IMG/VR virus record: IMGVR_UViG_3300035183_001472
Location: 1 to 25,668 of that record
DNA from: a virus
Reading direction: 5' to 3' (one strand)
Length of the DNA: 25,668 bases
This document shows positions 14,996 to 22,042 of the stretch, piece after piece; position 1 is the stretch's first letter; every line of letters begins with the position of its first letter. A model generated the notes under the pieces. It was not told the origin of the DNA. It did not search any database and was given only the letters and a program-made list of their open reading frames with translations. Both the position numbers and the translations under genes were made by a program.

Positions 14996-15790
14996 CTAAC
15001 GTCCATAAAATCGCGCATTCGGATACATGCTCCGAATACGCGCCGATTCTTTCCGCAACCAGGTCTCGACATCATCCTCGTCGGACGGTTGCGAATCCCT
15101 ACTAACGCCACCACGAGGAATCTGTACCTGTAGATTCTTCGTGGGCGACGACTTTTCAAGTTCTAACTTTGACGCCAGCTTGCCGATCTCGACCGACGCC
15201 CGCGCCGGCGGAAGCGCGCTGATCCGCGCCGCTTCGTCGCGATGCGTTGACAGATAGAGCATCACCAGGGGACCGTTGGCGTCCAGTTCAAATACTGCGT
15301 CCGCCACGGACTCCGAAATCGGCAACGTGGGATCAGTGATCATGTCCCAGAATCCCGCTCCATGCGCCTGCGCCACTTTTTCAGCCTCCTGTTGAAAGCG
15401 CGTCAGGCGTTCCTGGCGATACGCCGCACGTTGCTGTTGCAGCGCGGTGGCCGTTCGTTCCTCAATGGCCTTGGCCACCTGTTGATCGACCAGAGACTTA
15501 ATGTACTCGTCGTAAGAGTTCGCTTCTGTCGGCGACTTTGACGGGGTCGACAATTCCGCCAACTTGGCGCGCAGAATGGCATTTTCCTTTTCGATGGCGT
15601 TTCGCTGCGCGACCAGTTCGGAAATGCGTTCCTGAAATCGCCCTTTTGGCTGTTTCAGGTCCTTCTTTGCTGCCTGCAATGATGGCGGCAGGTCGTCCGA
15701 TTCCTTCTCGGCCTGCTGATCGACCGATGCGTCCTTGCGCACCTCATCTGTCTGCGACTCGATCGGTACATCATGATTCTGGTCGCCCAT
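14996..15790 (-). CDS. Scaffold protein, P22 gp8-like role
   Basis: The 264-residue product is acidic at its N-terminus (VPIESQTDEVRKDA, QQAEKESDDLPP). It then has a long coiled coil (GRFQERISELVAQRNAIEKE, NAILRAKLAEL), a second helical stretch with VDQQVAKAIEERTATALQQQ, and a basic C-terminus (RKESARIRSMYPNARFYGR). A charged helical protein directly upstream of the coat gene is the expected profile and position of a scaffolding protein, which in P22 is about 300 residues and binds coat through a basic C-terminal helix-loop-helix. AAAGGGGGAGGG precedes the ATG. It overlaps the lipoprotein gene by 20 bases. It is separated from the portal gene by about 6 kb, unlike in P22. Confidence 0.8.
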   Translation of the reverse strand: MGDQNHDVPIESQTDEVRKDASVDQQAEKESDDLPPSLQAAKKDLKQPKGRFQERISELVAQRNAIEKENAILRAKLAELSTPSKSPTEANSYDEYIKSLVDQQVAKAIEERTATALQQQRAAYRQERLTRFQQEAEKVAQAHGAGFWDMITDPTLPISESVADAVFELDANGPLVMLYLSTHRDEAARISALPPARASVEIGKLASKLELEKSSPTKNLQVQIPRGGVSRDSQPSDEDDVETWLRKESARIRSMYPNARFYGR

Positions 15791-16052
15791 GCCCTCCCCC
15801 TTTCTTTACCTGCCCTTCTAACGACCGTCCTAATAGACATAAATTCTCAGCCGTCATGCCAGACAGCTCCAATGCCATTTGCGCGCTGGCTTTTTCCTTC
15901 GACTCCGGCATGATGGCAATGATATTGGCAACCCGTTGCCGCGCCGAGATGTCGTCGGCCCACCAACAGACCGTACCATCCAGCATGGTGCCACGAAATA
16001 ACGGTCCACATCCGGATAGCAGCAACAAGAGCGGAATCAATAGTGCCATCAT
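15771..16052 (-). CDS. Small lipoprotein in the lysis region
   Basis: The 93-residue product has a textbook type II signal: MMALLIPLLLLLSGCGPLFR, with lipobox LSGC and the lipidated Cys at 15. Gly follows at position +2, so outer-membrane sorting is expected. The mature part is about 78 residues, helical in its centre (RQRVANIIAIMPESKEKASA, QMALELSGMTAENLCLLGRS) and basic at the end. It sits with holin-like, nuclease and peptidase genes, so an outer-membrane lysis role is possible. It is not proline-rich and is not nested in an Rz-like gene, so it is not a standard Rz1. Superinfection exclusion is an alternative. AAGGAGG precedes the start; ATGA overlap with the nuclease gene. Confidence 0.75.
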   Translation of the reverse strand: MMALLIPLLLLLSGCGPLFRGTMLDGTVCWWADDISARQRVANIIAIMPESKEKASAQMALELSGMTAENLCLLGRSLEGQVKKGGGHGRPES

Positions 16053-16396
16053 TTGGCATGTCCTCCTTTGCGCAGAACGTCTGCAAGCTTGACGCCGTCG
16101 CGCTCAATAACCCCTACATAACGACCGTATTTGTCACGCCGGCAGAGCGTCATGGTCATCGGCCCTTCAGCAACCCAGGCTTCAGTAGCCGCCCTGGCTT
16201 CTGCCCATCCCGGCTGTCGGCGCTCCGGCGTGTCGACATCAAGAACTCGCACATACTCCAGGCCGCCCACGCCAACATGATACAGCGCCAAAGTGTCTCC
16301 GTCGATCACACGCGCCACCTGTCCAGGAGGAACGGTCAACATGAGACACAGAACGACACGCCTGCCTACACCTGTCGATTTGTGAAGTAGGCCCAT
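16049..16396 (-). CDS. SNase-family (thermonuclease-like) nuclease, probably exported
   Basis: The product, 115 residues from this start, keeps the staphylococcal-nuclease active site: VIDGDTLAL at 30-38, YVRVLDVDTPERR at 48-60 and RRDKYGRYVGV at 86-96. By alignment by eye, Asp34, Arg50, Asp55, Thr56, Glu58 and Arg92 match the metal-binding and catalytic residues of the family, so it should be active and calcium-dependent. The N-terminus (KSTGVGRRVVLCLMLTVPPG) resembles a weak signal peptide. The start is uncertain: ATG 16396 is chosen for a GGTGG upstream; 16411 and 16342 are alternatives. It lies between the holin candidates and the lipoprotein and overlaps both. Export would place it in the periplasm or the lysate. 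Confidence 0.82.
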   Translation of the reverse strand: MGLLHKSTGVGRRVVLCLMLTVPPGQVARVIDGDTLALYHVGVGGLEYVRVLDVDTPERRQPGWAEARAATEAWVAEGPMTMTLCRRDKYGRYVGVIERDGVKLADVLRKGGHAK

Positions 16397-16533
16397 CCAA
16401 CCACCGCGCATGCCGCAACAACATGAATCAGGTTTTCAACTGATGGCGATGACAGAAACTGCGTGATTGCACTCTGCAACTGATCCAGTCCGTAGAGCCC
16501 GCCTAAGATGGTTGTCAGCTTGTCTGGATTCAT
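16366..16533 (-). CDS. Small membrane protein, holin candidate
   Basis: The 55-residue product has one membrane segment near its C-terminus (NLIHVVAACAVVGWAYFTNR, about 34-53) after a short amphipathic start (NPDKLTTILGGLYGLDQLQS). Size, topology and position beside an M15 endolysin and a second membrane protein make it a holin or antiholin candidate. ATG 16533 overlaps the upstream stop by 4 bases and lies just after an 8-base G run that may serve as a ribosome site. Because the upstream gene is in the +1 frame relative to this one, a -1 slip on the G run would fuse the two products. No family was recognised with certainty. Confidence 0.62.
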   Translation of the reverse strand: MNPDKLTTILGGLYGLDQLQSAITQFLSSPSVENLIHVVAACAVVGWAYFTNRQV

Positions 16534-16754
16534 GGTCCCCCCCCAGTATACAGCCAAATCAGTAAGGTTGTCATCCACCCACCGCCCAATAACCAGCGCA
16601 TCAGCCGCAGTTGCGCCTGTAGCCCGTCTACGATGCGCCAGTATTCTCGATTTCGTTCGTCTTGCACGCGGAGTTCCTCTATCAGCAAATTGAATTTGTA
16701 GTTGAGGTCATCAAGGCGATCGCGAATCAGGTCAAGGGTGTCTCGTGGCATCAT
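16530..16754 (-). CDS. XhlA-like membrane protein of the lysis cassette
   Basis: The 74-residue product has an N-terminal charged helix with heptad character (RDTLDLIRDRLDDLNYKFNL, LIEELRVQDERNREYW) followed by a single C-terminal membrane segment (LLGGGWMTTLLIWLYTGG). This is the layout of XhlA-type haemolysin/holin-associated proteins and of some small spanins. It begins directly after the upstream stop (TAA then ATG ATG) and overlaps the holin candidate by 4 bases. Its last codons are GGG GGG GGA CCA then the stop, so its end carries a possible slippery site. Function as holin partner, antiholin or spanin cannot be separated from sequence alone. Confidence 0.62.
   Translation of the reverse strand: MMPRDTLDLIRDRLDDLNYKFNLLIEELRVQDERNREYWRIVDGLQAQLRLMRWLLGGGWMTTLLIWLYTGGGP
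16537..16544 (-). promoter_or_regulatory. G8 tract with a possible -1 slippery heptamer
   Basis: On the coding strand, the end of the XhlA-like gene reads ACT GGG GGG GGA CCA TGA. It contains G GGG GGA, which fits the X XXY YYZ form of -1 frameshift sites. A -1 slip here would bypass the stop and continue into the holin-candidate frame, giving a fusion of about 129 residues. The same tract is prone to indels in replication. No strong downstream pseudoknot or upstream Shine-Dalgarno stimulator was identified, so the functional claim is open. Confidence 0.35.
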
Positions 16755-17822
16755 TTACCGTACCGCTCCCGTGATGGTTGCTCCGCGCACAGCTCCACGC
16801 GTATTCGGCTCAATCGGGATCGGCGGATTTAGATCCTGCTCCTCTGTGGCAAAAATCACGTCGTCCAAGTAAAACGTGGCTTCATATTCCGGGACGCGAA
16901 CTGCCATAATATCAAGAAAACACGGATCAGTATGGTTTGGACACTCCGGCGTGGTCCACTGAGAAAAATTCGGCGTGTTGAACGTTGTGAAGACTTTCAG
17001 CGTTCGCAAACCGCTGCGCGAGGCTTCGGGGACTTGCCAGCTCAGACCCGGCGTCCGTGCCCCCTGCCAATCCGACACCTTCGTCCACGGGTTGGCCGAT
17101 GATGTCCGCATCCACTGCTCGTACCGTCCGATCGGGCCGTCCATATCAAAATGGATACGAACTTGCATCCATGCACCTGGCGTGACAGGCATATCGACAA
17201 GGTTTTCGTATAACACCGTTGCGCCAATGCGATTGGCATCAATAGCCTGTTCGACATTCGATGCCCGAAAGTAAAACGCTCCATCGGTGGGAGCCGGTAT
17301 CCCGTTGCGATCGGAACTAATCCCTACCAGCCACACGGTGAGCGGCGGATCGTCGCCGCTGTATACAGCGCGACATGGGTACACGTTCGTTCGACACGGG
17401 TAAACAAATTTGCTTGTATGCACTTTCTTTCCTGGCAAAATCTTGATCCAAAATTGTATCCAGACTTCGCCAGGAATGAGGATGTTCGGCGTGGCGTCTA
17501 TTGCGAGCCAGGTATCCGTCTGACACCATCCGATACTGACACAACTGGTTGGATAAGTAGGCTGATCACGAAACGCCACCTCGAATACTAAGACTTTCGA
17601 GCCTCGCTCCATATCGTCAACTGTATAGAGGTACCCCGCCCCGCTTACAAAGTCCGAGTTCAATGATTTGATATCCGTCCATCCGGCACCTCTAAAAACG
17701 GATGTCACATTGCTGTTCCGATTCGCCACGTACTCGAATGAATCGCTGAACAACACGACAGCTTCACTTGGCAAAACGCTCATGAGCCAGCTTAGACCGA
17801 TGATGATTCCGTATCGGAGCAT
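16755..17822 (-). CDS. Exported protein, possible carbohydrate-binding or lyase-like beta-sandwich
   Basis: The 355-residue product starts with a clear signal peptide (MLRYGIIIGLSWLMSVLPSE, likely cut after SEA at 21). The mature part begins VVLFSDSFEY, and has WIQFWIKILPGKKVH, AFYFRASNVEQ, TPGAWMQVRIHFDMDGPIGR, YEQWMRT and EATFYLDDVIFATEEQDL. This series resembles concanavalin-like jelly-roll proteins, including heparin-lyase-like and LamG-like families, in which a partner sugar is bound on the beta-sheet. No catalytic set was confirmed. There are eight or more Cys, several closely spaced (CRTNVYPCR, CPNHTDPC), fitting disulfides after export. Start 17822 follows GGGAGG by 4 bases. It overlaps the peptidase gene by 31 bases. 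Likely roles are host-surface glycan binding or degradation. Confidence 0.65.
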   Translation of the reverse strand: MLRYGIIIGLSWLMSVLPSEAVVLFSDSFEYVANRNSNVTSVFRGAGWTDIKSLNSDFVSGAGYLYTVDDMERGSKVLVFEVAFRDQPTYPTSCVSIGWCQTDTWLAIDATPNILIPGEVWIQFWIKILPGKKVHTSKFVYPCRTNVYPCRAVYSGDDPPLTVWLVGISSDRNGIPAPTDGAFYFRASNVEQAIDANRIGATVLYENLVDMPVTPGAWMQVRIHFDMDGPIGRYEQWMRTSSANPWTKVSDWQGARTPGLSWQVPEASRSGLRTLKVFTTFNTPNFSQWTTPECPNHTDPCFLDIMAVRVPEYEATFYLDDVIFATEEQDLNPPIPIEPNTRGAVRGATITGAVR

Positions 17823-18265
17823 GATTCCTCCCGACATTGGATGTGGAGTATCCGTAATCCGCCTTCGCGCGTGATAACCTTCTCAACACATGGATGCTCT
17901 CTGATCGCTATCGCAATAGCCTCTCCCTCTTCTCCCGGCCAGGCACAATCAAACGCATGTCCCGTTAAGTGTCGCGAGAGGCTATACTGCTCGGATTCGT
18001 CAGCCGTCCGAATGACAGTCTCAATTGCCGCATCGAGGCCGTCATCTGTCGCGCCGGCCACAGCATCGACAATGCGCCGCACGAGCGGTGTCGCGCGATA
18101 GGTCTGTTGAATCCAGTCTCGACCATACCGGCGCGTATTCCGTGTCATCACCCGGATCTGCTCATCAAGTGAACGCCTGCCCGACGTGATCCGCAACTGC
18201 GGCCAGCGCGCTAACACCCATTCAGCCACCCGCTGCGTTGTCGGCGTTAATCCCCAGGTTACCAT
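17792..18265 (-). CDS. M15-family (VanY-like) peptidase, endolysin
   Basis: The 157-residue product has the metal-binding set of M15 LD- or DD-peptidases: SGRRSLDEQIRVMTRN near residues 28-43, SRHLTGHAFDCAWP with His99 and Asp106 (the SxHxxGxAxD motif), and RILHIQC with His141. Such enzymes cut peptidoglycan peptides and are frequent single-domain endolysins in phages of Gram-negative bacteria. There is no signal peptide, so it needs the neighbouring holin candidates to cross the membrane, which are three to four genes downstream. The start overlaps the upstream stop by 7 bases with a poor ribosome site, so translation is probably coupled. The C-terminal tail (REESCSDTESSSV) overlaps the next gene and is probably dispensable. 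Confidence 0.85.
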   Translation of the reverse strand: MVTWGLTPTTQRVAEWVLARWPQLRITSGRRSLDEQIRVMTRNTRRYGRDWIQQTYRATPLVRRIVDAVAGATDDGLDAAIETVIRTADESEQYSLSRHLTGHAFDCAWPGEEGEAIAIAIREHPCVEKVITREGGLRILHIQCREESCSDTESSSV

Positions 18266-19005
18266 CGTCGTCGTAAGCCTGCCCCCATGCTGCCCCCGCC
18301 ACCCCCACCGCTACAAGATACTCCGCCGTTAGCCAGCACCAACACCATGGCATGCTTCTCAGGCGTACTCACGTTAAGAGTGGCGTCAAATGGTCCAGCC
18401 GAACCGTTTAACGACAGACACGTCCGCGCAAAATAACCGTGCCTCCGACTATTGGTATACCCCTCGAAATCTTCCACCCAATCCGTCGGCGGGGTAATGG
18501 CATTGTTGTTTGACCCGGCAATGACGGTACTTCCCACAAATAACAGCCATCGATCTCCGGTTCCGGTAATGCTCCCACCGCGGATAATCTGATCGTTTGT
18601 GCCGTACGGGATGTTGGCGTACGATTCGATCGGTGTGCCAACAATCCCTCCGTAGTAGGCCGCCATCGAGCACGCGCTGCGGTTGTTTGCGACGGGCCAA
18701 GTCCACGTTGCCGCCGATTCGTTTTCGACTGCCATTTTCCAGTAGAGGAATACGCCGCGATCATTCGCGGCTCCGAATGCCCTGGATGCTATCAGGGTCC
18801 ATCCGGGTGGAGGTGTGACGGCTGTGGTGTTGTGCGTATGCACTGCGGCGATTAAGAGGTCTCCCGCGGTCGTACCTGTCGGCGGAGTGACAGTACAAAA
18901 TGCATCTGTCCCCGGAACGTCGAGATGAACGGCCCCGCGGAAGCTCGTAGCATACGCAGGGCTAGCCAGACAGACACAGACTATAATGGCACAGAGAATG
19001 CGCAT
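18259..19005 (-). CDS. Exported beta-rich protein with polyglycine C-terminus
   Basis: The 248-residue product starts with an excellent signal peptide (MRILCAIIVCVCLASPAYA, cut before TSFRG). The mature part is beta-rich (FRGAVHLDVPG, TTAGDLLIAAVHTHNTTAVT, PPPGWTLIASRAFG, VFLYWKMAVENESAATWTWP). This pattern, including DLLIAAV and PPGWTLI, is one I have seen in large phage and secreted adhesion-like proteins, but I cannot name a family. It ends VSCSGGGGGGSMGAGLRRRW: a Cys, six Gly and an Arg cluster, reminiscent of C-terminal sorting tails but without the membrane helix. The start at 19005 is set by GGAGG five bases upstream and by a TAATG overlap with the tailspike-like gene. A longer frame to 19275 runs inside that gene and is rejected. 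Confidence 0.7.
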   Translation of the reverse strand: MRILCAIIVCVCLASPAYATSFRGAVHLDVPGTDAFCTVTPPTGTTAGDLLIAAVHTHNTTAVTPPPGWTLIASRAFGAANDRGVFLYWKMAVENESAATWTWPVANNRSACSMAAYYGGIVGTPIESYANIPYGTNDQIIRGGSITGTGDRWLLFVGSTVIAGSNNNAITPPTDWVEDFEGYTNSRRHGYFARTCLSLNGSAGPFDATLNVSTPEKHAMVLVLANGGVSCSGGGGGGSMGAGLRRRW

Positions 19006-21725
19006 TATAGCCTCCGCGTGACAACAACCGTCATGCCAATCAACTGCGCCGTCCCGGTCGCAGTGTCCGACGCATCCGTGCCATGTCGCCCGATCTGTCC
19101 GTATACAACGCGCCCTTCTGCGCATGCGGTACAGGTCGGTTGCGATAACATGACCTCTACCTCTCGATTCGCGGTATTGTAAACCGGACCGGTAATACAA
19201 TTGCTCGTCCCGCGGGCCGGTAACGCCGGATCGCTGGCCTCCCCGTACCCTACGCTGGCCAGTTGCGCACACCATCGCACGAATGTCGTATCGTCGCTCG
19301 ATGTGATACGATACCGAAAGATCAACGTCAAGCCTGTATAGCCTGACGGCAACCGATACCGCCAGTTAAAGACTTGGTCGCTATCCGGATCGAAATTGAG
19401 ATGGCCGCGTCCGCCGGAAAGATTGCACGCAACCGTCGGCGCATTCGCGGTCGGCAGGTCAACAATGGCTTGCGCGACGTTGTTTTGGCAAGCCGCCACC
19501 TCTAGCCATTGTTCGAACGGCAGGTCCGTGGCGTTACTGTGATACCTGACGATCGACCCGCCTTGTTCATGACTTTTGAGCGCAGAATCGGCCTGGTCGA
19601 AATACAGTCGATGTTGCCCCGCGCCCGCCGGCGGACCAGGAGCTGCCCCTTCGCGCAACGTCACTATCCCGATGCCGGTATCGCCGGAGACAAATCCATC
19701 AGGACAATTCATCTGCCCGGTCGTCGAGACGGTACAGAGCGACCCCTGAATCGTCGACCCGCCGGTTCCGTTCGCCAGAATGACCGCGCGATCCGTCGAG
19801 CCGGTCGAGCCTCCAATGCCACCCCCACCGCCGCCCCCCACACGTGATCGCGTCACCTCACGCCAGACGGTTCCGTCAAGCGTGAGCACCAAAATATCAT
19901 TGGCCTGCGCAGTATAGCTGGCCGCACCAGCTAGCTGAATGGTCGATCCGTGCTGGATCGTTGTGTTGGCATCGTCGAACAGCAGGTACAGAAACTGCCC
20001 CGGGCGTCCGTTTGTCAAGGCAGTAATCGTGCGCGGCAAGGCACTGGAAACGCGCCATTGCGTGCCATATCGTACTGAGGGGGTCGCCGTTCCGTCCGCC
20101 AACACAGCAACGCCGGTATACCCCACGTTCTGGGCAGTGGTGAACCGATTCGTGAAGGGATCGACATAAATGCGTGCAGTGGCCGTATCTAGTGTCGCGT
20201 GCAGTCGGATGTCGAACCCAGTAGACGATGTGATCGTATTCCCGGCGATCATCACGTCGGTAATCGTTTCCGATGCGCCGGCATCGCCGGTGATTTGAAT
20301 TCCGTGCCCGAAGCTAGTATTCCATGTGTTATGGATATTATTGTCCAGGATCTGCACATTGCGCACCGTGCCTGTTGGTCCTGAAGCCACTTCGATGCCC
20401 ATATACTGGGCATGCGTAATCGAATTCCCCTGAATGACAATTCGCTCGCACGTAACAGCGTCACTAGGTATGATGCGGATGCCATACCGAAACGTACTGT
20501 TGACGTCAGGCGCCTGTCCCGCGAGCACATTGTGTGCCAGTACGAGATCGCTTGATGAGCCTAACACGAAAATGCCGGCATCTGACGATGTGTTCGCCAC
20601 GTCTGCAATAACATTGCCAGTCACAGTCGCATGCGTTGTGTTAAGTAGGTAAATTCCCGCTCCATTCGCTTGGCGAATGATGTTGTTGGCAATCGTCAAT
20701 CGCTGATTACGGCCGTTATTGGTGAGGCTCGATGCATACAGTTGAATACCATGGTATGCCGCACTCAGAACGGTATTCCCCACAATCTTGAGTTCTTGGT
20801 TATGGACCTGCTCTGTCCCGACATAGCTGGCGATCGAGAATCCTGATCCGTTCCCCACGGTCTCCACGATATTCCCCTCCAACAACCCGCCCGTGCCGTT
20901 GTAGGTGATCGCGGATGCTCGACAGCCGGTCACAATGTTGTCGCGAACGATGTCATCTTGCTCGATGCGCGCAACCGCCACATTGTCCCCCAGCCACAGA
21001 CACCGCGCGTTGTCGCCGGTACCGGTATTTGAGTCCCGAAACCGATTCTGCTGCACGATGTTGCGGATGCCGCCCCTCAGCACTATTTGTGCGCTGACAT
21101 TACCAGCATTCCCGGAACCGCCTCCTATCAACATGTTGCGCTCGATCACACACTCTGTGCATTGTGCGAACAGGAAGCCTGCTTGCACCGGTGTTGCCGC
21201 ATCCTGGAACCGTAATGCCCGCACCGTAATCCGTACACCTGCGTCAATGACCCACAAATATCTGGTCGGAGCAAGGCTGTGCGTTTGTCCTCCAGTCTCA
21301 AGGGAGGCCATCGCCACAAATCCGCCGCCGTTGCGCCCCTCCACAGTCACATCGGTTTTGCCGGTCAATCGAATACCCGGCGCCCCGATCGCACACAATC
21401 CGTTAGCACCGTCCACAACGACCGTCCCGCCGTTCGAGACCGCCGTTAATGCCGCCTGGATAGACGCGGCGTCATTTGTGACCCCGTCACAGACAGCGCC
21501 GAAATCGCGAACATCAAGATAGTAGGCCGGAGAAGCCGTTACGACTCCGGATGAATTGGTAATCCGAATGTCCCGCCCGGTCGAGAAATTCGGGTTCGCC
21601 TCCGGCACACCGTTGATGCTGACGTTAGCACCACCACCTCCTCCTCCTCCGCCGCTTATGCGAGCCGCATATACAGGGTGGACGAGTAGGAATAAGACTA
21701 AGCAGTACACACTAAGATGTATCAT
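19005..21725 (-). CDS. Pectate-lyase-fold (beta-helix) tailspike-like protein with signal peptide
   Basis: The 906-residue product begins with a type I signal peptide (MIHLSVYCLVLFLLVHPVYA, cut before ARISG) and then eight consecutive Gly. Residues 70-94 (LDVRDFGAVCDGVTNDAASI) are the entry motif of the Pectate_lyase_3 superfamily typical of tailspikes. A long right-handed beta-helix follows, to about residue 560, with many Asn-rich turns (IVGNTVLSAAYHGIQLY, IANNIIRQANGAGIYL, VTGNVIADVANTSSDAGIFV). A second polyglycine stretch (about 630) leads to a Cys-containing C-terminal domain of about 250 residues (CQNNVAQAIVDLPTANAPTV, CNLSGGRGHLNFDPDSDQVF). Such proteins bind and cut host polysaccharide. 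A Sec signal on one is unusual because tailspikes assemble in the cytoplasm. GGAGG precedes the ATG; ATGA overlap with the 106-aa gene. Confidence 0.8.
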   Translation of the reverse strand: MIHLSVYCLVLFLLVHPVYAARISGGGGGGGGANVSINGVPEANPNFSTGRDIRITNSSGVVTASPAYYLDVRDFGAVCDGVTNDAASIQAALTAVSNGGTVVVDGANGLCAIGAPGIRLTGKTDVTVEGRNGGGFVAMASLETGGQTHSLAPTRYLWVIDAGVRITVRALRFQDAATPVQAGFLFAQCTECVIERNMLIGGGSGNAGNVSAQIVLRGGIRNIVQQNRFRDSNTGTGDNARCLWLGDNVAVARIEQDDIVRDNIVTGCRASAITYNGTGGLLEGNIVETVGNGSGFSIASYVGTEQVHNQELKIVGNTVLSAAYHGIQLYASSLTNNGRNQRLTIANNIIRQANGAGIYLLNTTHATVTGNVIADVANTSSDAGIFVLGSSSDLVLAHNVLAGQAPDVNSTFRYGIRIIPSDAVTCERIVIQGNSITHAQYMGIEVASGPTGTVRNVQILDNNIHNTWNTSFGHGIQITGDAGASETITDVMIAGNTITSSTGFDIRLHATLDTATARIYVDPFTNRFTTAQNVGYTGVAVLADGTATPSVRYGTQWRVSSALPRTITALTNGRPGQFLYLLFDDANTTIQHGSTIQLAGAASYTAQANDILVLTLDGTVWREVTRSRVGGGGGGGIGGSTGSTDRAVILANGTGGSTIQGSLCTVSTTGQMNCPDGFVSGDTGIGIVTLREGAAPGPPAGAGQHRLYFDQADSALKSHEQGGSIVRYHSNATDLPFEQWLEVAACQNNVAQAIVDLPTANAPTVACNLSGGRGHLNFDPDSDQVFNWRYRLPSGYTGLTLIFRYRITSSDDTTFVRWCAQLASVGYGEASDPALPARGTSNCITGPVYNTANREVEVMLSQPTCTACAEGRVVYGQIGRHGTDASDTATGTAQLIGMTVVVTRRL

Positions 21726-22042
21726 CGTAACTCCTCCGTGCAGGAGACTGTGGCCGTCGTCGATGTCGCTACCATATACACAGGTCCACGTGACAGGATT
21801 TCAATGGCGCTGTTCACCTGAATTAACTGTCCAGACGAAGAGTCTGTTAACAGTCGATCATTCCCCCATCGGACAGACCCCCCCGTGACAGTACAAGACA
21901 ATGCGTACCGTGCGTCATTCGCCGGCGCCACCAACGTTGGCGTCGTGGTAACATTCACCGCCGCCAGGGGTACTGCAACGGTTTGCGCCAGTACAGATAT
22001 TGCCAACAAACTCCACATTGCGACCCCGAAGTATATCTTCAT
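21722..22042 (-). CDS. Small exported protein, 106 aa
   Basis: The product has a signal peptide (MKIYFGVAMWSLLAISVLAQ, cut after VLA at 19). Its mature part of about 87 residues is beta-rich: TTTPTLVAPANDARYALSC, TVTGGSVRWGNDRLLT, QLIQVNSAIEILSRGPVYMV, ATSTTATVSCTEE. It contains two Cys that could form one disulfide. The layout resembles small beta-sandwich proteins encoded near phage structural genes that are often decoration or fibre-associated, but those usually lack signals. It lies directly after the portal gene (ATGA overlap at 22039-22042) and before the tailspike-like gene (ATGA at 21722-21725), so it is the first member of the exported block. Function is unknown. Confidence 0.68.
   Translation of the reverse strand: MKIYFGVAMWSLLAISVLAQTVAVPLAAVNVTTTPTLVAPANDARYALSCTVTGGSVRWGNDRLLTDSSSGQLIQVNSAIEILSRGPVYMVATSTTATVSCTEELR

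Noticed and set aside
15771-16052. Rz1-type spanin
   Set aside because: The lipoprotein is not proline-rich and no inner-membrane Rz gene surrounds it; only the lipobox and location fit.
15538-16092. 184-codon open frame on the plus strand
   Set aside because: It covers the scaffold and lipoprotein genes on the opposite strand, both of which have strong ribosome sites and recognisable features.
18259-19275. Longer 338-residue version of the 248-aa exported protein
   Set aside because: The extra 90 residues lie inside the tailspike-like gene, are Cys/Arg/His-rich without pattern, and would hide an excellent signal peptide that has its own GGAGG site.
20905-21522. 205-codon open frame on the plus strand
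   Set aside because: It is antisense to the beta-helix part of the tailspike-like gene and shows only low-complexity Pro/Thr/Arg sequence.
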